A stretch of DNA of 64,000 nucleotides from Marinospirillum minutulum DSM 6287 (GTDB lineage: Bacteria > Pseudomonadota > Gammaproteobacteria > Pseudomonadales > Halomonadaceae): positions 186,001 through 250,000 of the forward strand of contig NZ_AULO01000011.1 of NCBI RefSeq assembly GCF_000422325.1. The letters are read 5' to 3'. This document shows, one piece after another, positions 49,304 through 56,811 of this stretch. Each line of letters begins with the position of its first letter. Position 1 is the first letter of the stretch. The translations under genes and the position numbers were made by a program. The notes under the pieces were generated by a model that was not told the DNA's origin, made no database searches, and saw only the letters and a program-made list of their open reading frames with translations.

Positions 49304-50482
49304 ATGCCTTTAAAAAATTTGAAAGTTTTAGATTTCTCAACTCTTTTGCCTGGACCTTATGCCACCATGATGCTGGCAGATATGGGCGCTGAGGTTTTAC
49401 GTGTTGAAGCACCTAACCGACCAGAAATTACCCGAGAAATGCCACCCTTTGATGATCAAGGCGTTAACTTTATTCATTCCTACCTTAATCGCTCTAAACG
49501 CTCTATTGGCTTAGACCTAAAAAAACCAGCAGCGATAGAAATTATTAAGAAACTAGTAGTAGAGTATGACCTAGTGATAGATCAGTTTCGTCCTGGGGTG
49601 ATGGACAGGCTAGGTATTGGCTATGAAACATTAAAGGCGATTAATCCACGCTTAATCTACTGTGCTATTACTGGCTATGGTCAAACTGGCCCTTATAAGA
49701 ATCGTCCTGGACACGATATTAACTACTTGGCACTAGCTGGTGTTGCTAGTTATACAGGCCGTCCAGAACAAGGGCCTTTACCCTTGGGTATTCAGGTTGC
49801 CGATATTGCTGGTGGTTCTATGCATGCTTTGGTTGGCCTACTAGCCGCTGTAATAGAGCGCCAGCAAAGTAATTTAGGGCAGTTTATTGATATTAGTATG
49901 ACTGACACAGCTTTTGCTTTAAATGCTATGACAGGTGCTGGTGCTTTAGGAACGGGGGTTTCACCAGAGTTAGGGCAGGGTATTCTTAATGGTGGATCCT
50001 TCTATGATTATTACCAAACAGCTGATGGTCGCTATTTTTCTGTAGGCAGCCTAGAGCCGCAGTTTTTAAAGCTTTTGTGTGAAACACTGGAGCGTCCTGA
50101 ATTAATTCAGTTAGGCATGAGCCAAAAACCTGAAGATCAGCAGCAGTTACGTAAAGAATTAACCGATATTTTTGCTAGTAAAAGTTATACAGCCTGGCAG
50201 GCTATTTTTGAATCGGTTGATGCCTGTGTTGAACCTGTCTTAACGATTACCGAAGCGGCTAATCACCCACAGCTGGTTGAACGTGAAATGCTAGTTGAGG
50301 TTGAAACTAGCTATGGCACCAAGATTAAACAACTTGCTTGCCCAATTAAGTTCTCTCGTAATTCAGCAACATACAAGCACACAGGCACAGACCTAGGTGC
50401 AGCTAGTCAGCAGGTTTTACAAGCACTAGGCTATGATAACGAGGCAATAAATCAATTAGCTGCAGAGGGGGTTCTTGGCTAA
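49304..50482 (+). CDS. Class III CoA-transferase (CaiB/BaiF family)
   Basis: Family III CoA-transferase or 2-methylacyl-CoA racemase, 392 aa. N-terminal VLDFSTLLPGPYATMMLADM, RSKRSIGLDLK, ITGYGQTGPY and catalytic Asp in GHDINYLALAG. Probable cytoplasmic activation or epimerisation of a carboxylic acid. It lies 15 bp after the TRAP-linked Usp gene in the same direction, so it may act on the imported substrate. Confidence 0.88.
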   Translation: MPLKNLKVLDFSTLLPGPYATMMLADMGAEVLRVEAPNRPEITREMPPFDDQGVNFIHSYLNRSKRSIGLDLKKPAAIEIIKKLVVEYDLVIDQFRPGVMDRLGIGYETLKAINPRLIYCAITGYGQTGPYKNRPGHDINYLALAGVASYTGRPEQGPLPLGIQVADIAGGSMHALVGLLAAVIERQQSNLGQFIDISMTDTAFALNAMTGAGALGTGVSPELGQGILNGGSFYDYYQTADGRYFSVGSLEPQFLKLLCETLERPELIQLGMSQKPEDQQQLRKELTDIFASKSYTAWQAIFESVDACVEPVLTITEAANHPQLVEREMLVEVETSYGTKIKQLACPIKFSRNSATYKHTGTDLGAASQQVLQALGYDNEAINQLAAEGVLG

Positions 50483-50486
50483 CTGA

Positions 50487-51506
50487 TTAAACCATAATTA
50501 ATGGGGCAGGACGGCTGGCACTTGCTAGCGCTGCCTTGAGTTCATTAATTAGTTGGTTTTTATTGGTTAATTCAGCATTAAACTCTTCTAGCTTAGCCAA
50601 CCAAGCCGTTTGCTTCTCTGCTAACTGAGCTTCTAGCCGATCACTTCTTGCTTCCAACTGCTCTAGTTGCTTAAGCAGGTTCTCTTCTCTTATTTGTTTG
50701 CCTTGTAATTCAATAAGTTGTTGTTGAGCCTTTTCTTGGCTGGTTTTTAGCTGCTCCTCTAGTGTTTTTATTTGTTTCTTAGCTTCAGCGGCTTCTTGCT
50801 GAGTTGCTTCCTTCAAACTAGCCGTTTGTTGACGCGCTATATCTACTTCTTGCATCCAACGCAATTGGTTTTCTTCATTTCTCTGTTGCTCATGGGCGAG
50901 GGCAGCTTGCTGTTCTTCTTTTTGCTTCTGTAAAGCCAGTTGTTGTTCTTTTTGTTGCTCTACTAAAGCCTGTTCTATGCGAGCAATTTGTTGCTTAGCC
51001 GCTGTTTCCTTGGCTTGGCTTGCGGTTGTTAAACTGCTTAACTGTTGGTTACTGGTTTCTAACTGGGTTTCTAAACGGCTTAACTGAGCAGCCTGCTGTT
51101 TTAAGTCGGTTAAGAGCGCATTATTTTTTTTATCAATTATCAGGTTTTTTTCTTCCATGCGCTGTGCTTCTTCTAAAGCGAGCTGTTTGTCGGTTAAGGC
51201 TTGGCGTATTTCTGTATCCGCTTGTTGCTGATAGCTGTGTAGCTTTTCATCAGCTTCTGAACAGGCTTGTTGCCAAAACGCTTGCGCCATTTTAACCAGG
51301 CTAGCGGGCAAATCTTGTGACTCCTGCTGCAAGGGTGTGGCGTTACGTTGATTAGCACGCCATTGCTTTAAGTGTTCACTAATAGTAGTGAAGCTGCCAG
51401 TTCCCAACCATTCTCTAATGCGTTGTATGGTTGGGTTATCACCCTGTTTTTGAAGCTGAACGGCAGCTTCAACCACTTCTTCGTATTGCACACCCATTCT
51501 AGCCAT
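50487..51506 (-). CDS. KfrA-like DNA-binding protein with long coiled coil
   Basis: A 339-aa protein. The first 60 residues match the KfrA N-terminal helix-turn-helix region (VQYEEVVEAAVQLQKQGDNP; REWLGTGSFTTISEHLKQW). Residues about 80-325 are an uninterrupted Gln/Glu/Ala/Lys-rich coiled coil. Plasmid KfrA proteins bind inverted repeats at their own promoter and may help DNA segregation. Chromosomal location next to a tyrosine recombinase suggests that the pair is a functional unit or a remnant of a mobile element. GAGG precedes the ATG by nine bases. Confidence 0.85.
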   Translation of the reverse strand: MARMGVQYEEVVEAAVQLQKQGDNPTIQRIREWLGTGSFTTISEHLKQWRANQRNATPLQQESQDLPASLVKMAQAFWQQACSEADEKLHSYQQQADTEIRQALTDKQLALEEAQRMEEKNLIIDKKNNALLTDLKQQAAQLSRLETQLETSNQQLSSLTTASQAKETAAKQQIARIEQALVEQQKEQQLALQKQKEEQQAALAHEQQRNEENQLRWMQEVDIARQQTASLKEATQQEAAEAKKQIKTLEEQLKTSQEKAQQQLIELQGKQIREENLLKQLEQLEARSDRLEAQLAEKQTAWLAKLEEFNAELTNKNQLINELKAALASASRPAPLIMV

Positions 51507-51578
51507 CTTAGTAAACCTCTTTTTTGTTGCTGCTGCCTAGCGGTAGGCGCTTTGTCGTATTTTATTCATAATAATATG

Positions 51579-51590
51579 TATTACGTAATA
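51579..51590. repeat. 12-bp palindrome in the kfrA-recombinase intergenic region
   Basis: TATTACGTAATA is a perfect palindrome flanked by near-symmetric ATG/TGT. Possible autoregulatory operator of the KfrA-like protein, 73 bp upstream of its start. Confidence 0.55.
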
Positions 51591-51619
51591 TGTAAAATTA
51601 CTTACAGCAATAAGTATTA

Positions 51620-51647
51620 ATTCATGATAACCACTATTATCATGAAT
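51620..51647. other. dif-like 28-bp palindrome (11-6-11), candidate recombination core or operator
   Basis: Left arm ATTCATGATAA (51620-51630), centre CCACTA, right arm TTATCATGAAT (51637-51647): the arms are exact inverted copies. The inner ATAA and TTAT flanking a 6-bp centre are identical to those of the E. coli dif site in position and sequence. It ends 35 bp before the tyrosine recombinase start. Confidence 0.6.
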
Positions 51648-51682
51648 GCTAAAATTATGAGATACTACGAAATGCACCACCT

Positions 51683-52906
51683 ATGCCAGTAACAGAGATA
51701 TGCTTAGCTATGACCAATAAAATACCCAGTTCGGCCAATAAGTTCGCTTTACCTATCGCGCCGCTAGAATCTTTGCCAAAACTGCCCGATGAATTAAATG
51801 GTCGCTTTGGTGAGAACCGTCCACCCGCCACGCAGATTTGCCAAATTGCCGCGAATACTGATTTAGAAGCGGTTCAGTCTTGGTTGATGGAGTATCAAGA
51901 ACAGCCGCAAACCTTTCGTGCTTACCGTAAAGAAGCTGAAAGGCTGTTACTTTGGTGCTGGTTAGAGTTAGGCAAACCTTTTTCTAGCTTGAATCGTCAA
52001 GATTTAGCGGTTTATCAAGGATTTTTAGCTGACCCTCAACCTGCAGCGCGTTGGTGCGGGCATGGGCGCACTCCGCGGCATTCTGAGGAATGGCGTCCTT
52101 TCCAGGGTGGTTTAAGTGCCACTAGCCAACAACATGCACTTAGGGTTTTAAAAGGTTTGTTTCAATATTTGCATTCGGCTGGCTACTTAGCTGGCAATCC
52201 CTTAGCTTTAATGCGTAAAAGAGAAGTTCGCCAAGACTCACGCAATGTAAGAGAAAGGCATTTAGACCAAGAAACTTGGGATGCTTTGGTTGATTACCTG
52301 CAACACCAAAAAACTGAAGATGTACAGCGACTAAGGCAAGTAGAACGCTGGCGTTTGTTGCTGGCTTTTTTGTACTTGTTAGCACCACGTGTACATGAAG
52401 TGGCACAAGCTAAAATGAATGATTTTTTTCAACGCCGTGGTGATTGGTGGTGGGCTGTAGAAGGCAAAGGTAAAAAATACGCTGAAATACCGGTGAATGA
52501 AGCCTTAATCAATGCTTTAAAGCGTTATAGAGAATTTTTGAACCTCCCTGCTCTACCTGATAGTGAAGACTTTAGCCCAGTAATACGCAACTTGGCAGGT
52601 AATCAAGGCATAGGTGCGAATATGATTTATCGCACCATGAAAGACTTAACCGATGAAGCCAGTCAAGCTTTTGAAATTTCTAATCCAGACATAGCCAAGC
52701 GACTAGCTAAAACCTCAACCCATTGGTTTAGGCATACCTCGATAACCCACCAAGCCGATGCCGGTGTTGAATTAAGGTTTTTAGCGCGTAATGCACGTCA
52801 TTCAAACCTTGCTACAACACGTATTTACTTGCATGAAGAGGATGAAGCCTGGCAAGAGCAAAACAAAAAGCAAGACTGGCAAGCGCCTTGGGCTGACAAA
52901 CGTTAG
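51683..52906 (+). CDS. Tyrosine recombinase / site-specific integrase
   Basis: A 407-aa tyrosine recombinase, with a SAM-like core-binding domain (about 65-175) and a catalytic domain (about 200-390). Catalytic residues are complete: Arg in LAPRVHEVAQ, Lys in EGKGKKYAEIPV, HWFRHTS (His-x-x-Arg), His in ARHSNLATT and Tyr in TRIYLHEE. It is longer than XerC/XerD (about 300) due to N-terminal and internal insertions (WCGHGRTPRHSEE). The start is uncertain; ATG 51710 (MTNKIPSS) is an alternative. Divergent from a KfrA-like gene with a dif-like palindrome between. Confidence 0.9.
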   Translation: MPVTEICLAMTNKIPSSANKFALPIAPLESLPKLPDELNGRFGENRPPATQICQIAANTDLEAVQSWLMEYQEQPQTFRAYRKEAERLLLWCWLELGKPFSSLNRQDLAVYQGFLADPQPAARWCGHGRTPRHSEEWRPFQGGLSATSQQHALRVLKGLFQYLHSAGYLAGNPLALMRKREVRQDSRNVRERHLDQETWDALVDYLQHQKTEDVQRLRQVERWRLLLAFLYLLAPRVHEVAQAKMNDFFQRRGDWWWAVEGKGKKYAEIPVNEALINALKRYREFLNLPALPDSEDFSPVIRNLAGNQGIGANMIYRTMKDLTDEASQAFEISNPDIAKRLAKTSTHWFRHTSITHQADAGVELRFLARNARHSNLATTRIYLHEEDEAWQEQNKKQDWQAPWADKR

Positions 52907-52979
52907 TTTACTGACAGTTAAGTGCCTGGCTGTTAGTATAACCCCTAGTTTTAATCCTATTTTATGATGCGGAGTCAGC

Positions 52980-53372
52980 ATGTTAGGTAAATTGCTAATA
53001 ACGGCAATCCTTGGTGGTATAGTCTACTTTTTATGGCGAAAGCAGCAGAGTGAAAGCAATGCCTTGACTGAAACCACAGGAAATTCACGCCCTGCACTAA
53101 CTGCCACTAACCCTAAACCTCCTATTAAGTTAATATTTTCAGGTGTATTAGCCGTTATTCTTTTAGCGACAGCCGCTTGGATGGTTTATGACTGGAAAGA
53201 CCAGCGCACCCTACTAGAAGTAAAGGTTATTACCCCCAATACAGCAAATATAAACACCTACCAAGTTTATAAAAAAGATTTGCAAGAACGTGGTTTTAAA
53301 ACCCGTGATGGACAACTGATTCGTATTGCCAACAGTGAACGCATGGAAGTGCGTCGGTTGGATGTTCACTAA
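52980..53372 (+). CDS. Small membrane protein of unknown function
   Basis: Not recognised. 130 aa with two helices (about residues 4-18 and 50-68) and an Asn/Thr/Pro linker between; the C-terminal 60 residues (LLEVKVITPNTANINTYQVY onward) look soluble, with a short folded segment. ATG preceded by GGAG at nine bases. It is the first gene before the SufE-like and AlkC-like genes, with 15 bp to the next. Confidence 0.72.
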   Translation: MLGKLLITAILGGIVYFLWRKQQSESNALTETTGNSRPALTATNPKPPIKLIFSGVLAVILLATAAWMVYDWKDQRTLLEVKVITPNTANINTYQVYKKDLQERGFKTRDGQLIRIANSERMEVRRLDVH

Positions 53373-53387
53373 TTCTGGAGACTTACC

Positions 53388-53801
53388 TTGTCAGCACAAG
53401 AAGCCCAACAATCACTACTAGAAGAATTTGAGTTTTTTGATAACTGGATGGATCGTTATCAGTACATTATTGATTTAGGTAAAGCCTTACCTGACTATCC
53501 TGAGGAATGGAAAACGCCTGAATATAAAATAGAGGGTTGTCAGTCTCAGGTTTGGATACGCCCTGAAGCTAAAGATGGCGTAATTTCTTTTGCAGCTATT
53601 AGTGATGCAGCTATTGTTTCAGGCTTAATTGCATTACTTATGCGGATTTATAATGGCCGTACCGCAGCAGAAATTCTAGCTACTCCGCCTGATTTTTTGC
53701 AAGTATTAGGGTTAGATAAACACCTAAGCCCTACGCGCAGTAACGGTTTACATGCCATGTTGGAACGTATTTTTGCCATTGCTAAAGCAACCCAAGGCTA
53801 A
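53388..53801 (+). CDS. SufE-family sulfur acceptor protein
   Basis: Accepts persulfide sulfur from a cysteine desulfurase (SufS or CsdA) for Fe-S cluster assembly. 137 aa with catalytic Cys in IEGCQSQVW (about residue 50) and YPEEWKTPEYK. The start is TTG, supported by GGAG seven bases upstream. No sufS or csdA gene is adjacent, so SufE and CsdE cannot be told apart. Confidence 0.9.
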   Translation: MSAQEAQQSLLEEFEFFDNWMDRYQYIIDLGKALPDYPEEWKTPEYKIEGCQSQVWIRPEAKDGVISFAAISDAAIVSGLIALLMRIYNGRTAAEILATPPDFLQVLGLDKHLSPTRSNGLHAMLERIFAIAKATQG

Positions 53802-53807
53802 GTTAAA

Positions 53808-54923
53808 ATGGCTGAGCCGCTGATTAATCAATATGGGCCAGAAATCCCACGTCAAATAGCCGCACAAATTAAGGCTGTTGCTAGTGAGTTTCAGGACCAA
53901 GCTTTTATTGATAGCGCCTTAGCTGGATATGAAAAACTCGACCTAATGGCGCGTGGCAAGCAGTTAGCTAAAACTTTGCACGCCTACTTACCGCCCAATT
54001 ATGAAGAAGCCATAGATTTGCTAGTTGCTTCTATGGGGCCTCGTTTAGAGCGGGATATGGGTAATGGCATGGCGCCCTTTATTTATTTGCCGCATAGCTT
54101 TTATATAGCTAACTATGGCTTAAATCATTTTGAAGCTTCAATGCAGGCTATTTATCAGCTAACCAAACGCTTTACGGGTGAGTTTTGTATTCGTCCTTTT
54201 CTTGAACAGCATACCCAAGCTACCCTAGAACGTTTACACCTTTGGGCAGACGATGACTGCCATTATGTTCGGCGTTTAGTCTCTGAAGGCCCCCGCCCTC
54301 GCCTACCTTGGGCTAGTCACTTACAAGTATTTAAAGAAAACCCTACCCCCGTTTTAGAACTGCTTGAAAAGTTAAAAGATGACCCAGAGCTGTATGTAAG
54401 GCGCTCGGTTGCTAACAACTTGAATGATATAGGTAAAGACCACCCTAGCTTATTACTAGCAACAACAAAAAGCTGGCTTAAAAATGCCGATGCTAATCGT
54501 CAATGGTTAATTCGCCACGCTTTACGTTCTTTAGTTAAACAAAGCCACCCCCAAGCCTTGGAACAACTAGGTTATGGGCAAACACCTCAGGTTGAGGTTA
54601 CACAGGTAAGTTTCACACCTAAAAGCATTAAACTCGGCGAAACCGTCGAGTTAAGCTTTGAATTATTAAGCGCTAGTAAAGAGCCGCAAAAGCTATTAAT
54701 TGATTTTTGTGTGTACTTTGTTAAAGCTAACGGTACAACTAGTAGTGGCAAGGTTTTTAAATTAAAAACACTCACTTTAGCTGCTAATTCAAGCGAGTTG
54801 TTAAAGAAGAATATCAGTTTTGCTAAGATAAATACTCGCAAGCATTACCCAGGTGAACATCAAGTAGAACTACTCATTAACGGAAAAAGCTACCCCTTAG
54901 GTAGCTTTTTAGTAACCAGTTAA
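53808..54923 (+). CDS. AlkC-like DNA alkylation repair protein (HEAT repeats + C-terminal Ig-like domain)
   Basis: DNA-glycosylase-family protein of 371 aa. Tandem HEAT-like helices fill residues about 15-250, including LHLWADDDCHYVRRLVSEGP and DDPELYVRRSVANNLNDIGK, the AlkC/AlkD-type signature. The last 110 residues form a beta-rich Ig-like domain (VTQVSFTPKSIKLGETVELS), the extension seen in AlkC2-like members. It probably excises 3-methyladenine-type lesions; activity is inferred. The 3' end carries a bidirectional terminator. Confidence 0.85.
   Translation: MAEPLINQYGPEIPRQIAAQIKAVASEFQDQAFIDSALAGYEKLDLMARGKQLAKTLHAYLPPNYEEAIDLLVASMGPRLERDMGNGMAPFIYLPHSFYIANYGLNHFEASMQAIYQLTKRFTGEFCIRPFLEQHTQATLERLHLWADDDCHYVRRLVSEGPRPRLPWASHLQVFKENPTPVLELLEKLKDDPELYVRRSVANNLNDIGKDHPSLLLATTKSWLKNADANRQWLIRHALRSLVKQSHPQALEQLGYGQTPQVEVTQVSFTPKSIKLGETVELSFELLSASKEPQKLLIDFCVYFVKANGTTSSGKVFKLKTLTLAANSSELLKKNISFAKINTRKHYPGEHQVELLINGKSYPLGSFLVTS
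54884..54910. terminator. Bidirectional terminator inside the 3' end of the AlkC-like gene
   Basis: Perfect 11-bp arms AAAAAGCTACC and GGTAGCTTTTT with a 5-nt loop; T runs on both strands. Located 13 bp before the AlkC stop codon ends and 20 bp past the convergent propeller gene end, so it serves both operons. Confidence 0.85.
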
Positions 54924-54930
54924 GCTGCTT

Positions 54931-56811
54931 TCAAGCGTTACGTTTTAAAATAACACCCTGGTTGCCTACTGCAAAGACACTAGTATCAGTAAGCACACAA
55001 ATAGCTCTAAGGCTTGCATTGGGTGTGGTTTCTGAGAGCCATTGTTGACCATCAAACCTTAATATACTGCCATGCGTACCTACGGCATAAATACAGTTAT
55101 TAGATAACCCGTCTAACGCCATTAAATCATCACGTGCACGTATGGGGGTTAAATTCCATTTCTCGCCATTAAAGTGTACCAGTGTGCCAGAAAGGCCAAC
55201 AATAAAGATATTGTCTAAAGCATCACCCCAGACATCAAAAAGAAAGTTTTCAGTTCCAGCGTAAAACTCAGCCCAGTTTTCGCCATTCCAGCGTAATACC
55301 AACCCAAAATCACCCACAGTTAACAGGTGTTTGTCATCATAACCCCAAATACTGTACAAAGTGGTTTTGGTACCACTAATCATACGGTGCCAGATCAAAC
55401 CATTCCAATGCAGAATTAAGCCCTCATCGCCCACGGCATAAATAGAGTCTGGCCCACTGCCCCACATAGATAAAATGGTTATATCTAGGTTTAAATTAAA
55501 GGCTAGCTCCCAAGTTTTTCCATCATAATGGTAAATTTGTCCCATAGCGCAACCGGCATAAATTCCACCTTGGTAATCTGTCCATAAGCAGTGCACGGAT
55601 AGTTCACTATTGGCCTTTGGCAAGCTTTGCCACTGCTGTGACTTATACTCTAAAACGGTACCACTGTCGCCACAGGCAAAAACACGGCCATCAGCAAGTG
55701 CATGTAGCCCCCAAAGGTTGTGCTCTGTTCCTGATTCCATTAGCTCCCAAATAGGCTGTACTTGTTGAGCAGTTTTTTTAGGTGCTAAGGCTTCTGAAAA
55801 ATTAGCTGCAGCCGTCATAATGGTAGAAAAGTCACCCACAGCTAGTGCTTCACCACTAGGCAAGGGAATGATATCCATTAAATCATGGTGCGTATCGGTG
55901 CGTAATTGACTTAAACGCTCACCTTCTAGGTAGAATAAATGGCCTTGATCACCAGCAATTAACACACCTTTTTTATAAGTACGCAGTGCTCTAAGGCGAG
56001 GAATTTCTTGAGTCGTTTCTATTTTAGTAAACTCGCCTTTATGCCAGCGCACTAGCTCACCACGAAAACCACCGGCATCAACAAAATAACGTCCACCAGC
56101 TAATAACAGCTCATCATCTGCAAGGGCTAAAACAGCAATAAAACCCGCACCTATAGGGCAGTCTAGTTTTTCCCACTGGCCATCCCCCTTGCTAGTAATA
56201 ACCGTACCTTCAGCTCCAACTGCAAAGAGTTGACCCTTGGGTGTAAGGGTAATACCCCGTAAATTTAATCTTGTTGGGCTTTGTTCTTGCTGCCATTCTT
56301 TACCATCAAAAGCCAAAAGGGTGCCATTATCACCAACTGCCCAAGCACGGCCCTTTTCATCGCCTGTGATTGCAAATAAGGGGTTGTTTTCTGAACAAGC
56401 CACAAAACCCTGAGTTTCTGGGTCTATTAATCCACCACGGCGATGATGCCACTCTTTACCGTCAAAACTTAAAACTGTACCCATCCAACCTACAGCATGA
56501 AGCTCTTTGCTGTTTCTACCCCAAATAGAATGCAGTGGTAACTGAGTTGGTGTTTGCATATTCAGCCACAAACCCTCTTGGCTAGTTGAAGAAGCATCAA
56601 AGTGCAGAACCACACCTTCATCACCCACCACAAATATTTCATCATCCGCTGCCCAACCAGACCAAAGGACATCGCCTTCGCCTGCACCCACTTGAGCTAC
56701 ACGCCGCCATACAGCTTGACGTGGAGAGTTAGGGTCAGCTGCTGCAGCTATTTTTCGGAATAGGTTTCTTCTAGCCGGATTAGTGGGCGCACTTTCAGTA
56801 GAGTGACTCAT
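54931..56811 (-). CDS. Beta-propeller-like repeat protein of the molybdoenzyme operon
   Basis: A 626-aa protein built of about ten or more imperfect repeats of roughly 40-50 residues; typical unit: IWGxxxxxIYAVGDEGLILHWNG followed by W. Examples are GTVLSFDGKEWHHRRGG, GTLLAFDGKEW, GLILHWNGLIWHRM and GLVLRWNGENWAEF. The style recalls Ycf48-like/BNR-type seven-bladed propellers, but the length suggests two propellers. A basic N-terminus with NPARRNLFRK has no following hydrophobic segment, so it seems cytoplasmic rather than exported. Overlaps the Nbp35-like gene by 4 bp (ATGA), hence coupled. Function unknown; assembly or scaffold for the enzyme is an inference. Confidence 0.8.
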   Translation of the reverse strand: MSHSTESAPTNPARRNLFRKIAAAADPNSPRQAVWRRVAQVGAGEGDVLWSGWAADDEIFVVGDEGVVLHFDASSTSQEGLWLNMQTPTQLPLHSIWGRNSKELHAVGWMGTVLSFDGKEWHHRRGGLIDPETQGFVACSENNPLFAITGDEKGRAWAVGDNGTLLAFDGKEWQQEQSPTRLNLRGITLTPKGQLFAVGAEGTVITSKGDGQWEKLDCPIGAGFIAVLALADDELLLAGGRYFVDAGGFRGELVRWHKGEFTKIETTQEIPRLRALRTYKKGVLIAGDQGHLFYLEGERLSQLRTDTHHDLMDIIPLPSGEALAVGDFSTIMTAAANFSEALAPKKTAQQVQPIWELMESGTEHNLWGLHALADGRVFACGDSGTVLEYKSQQWQSLPKANSELSVHCLWTDYQGGIYAGCAMGQIYHYDGKTWELAFNLNLDITILSMWGSGPDSIYAVGDEGLILHWNGLIWHRMISGTKTTLYSIWGYDDKHLLTVGDFGLVLRWNGENWAEFYAGTENFLFDVWGDALDNIFIVGLSGTLVHFNGEKWNLTPIRARDDLMALDGLSNNCIYAVGTHGSILRFDGQQWLSETTPNASLRAICVLTDTSVFAVGNQGVILKRNA

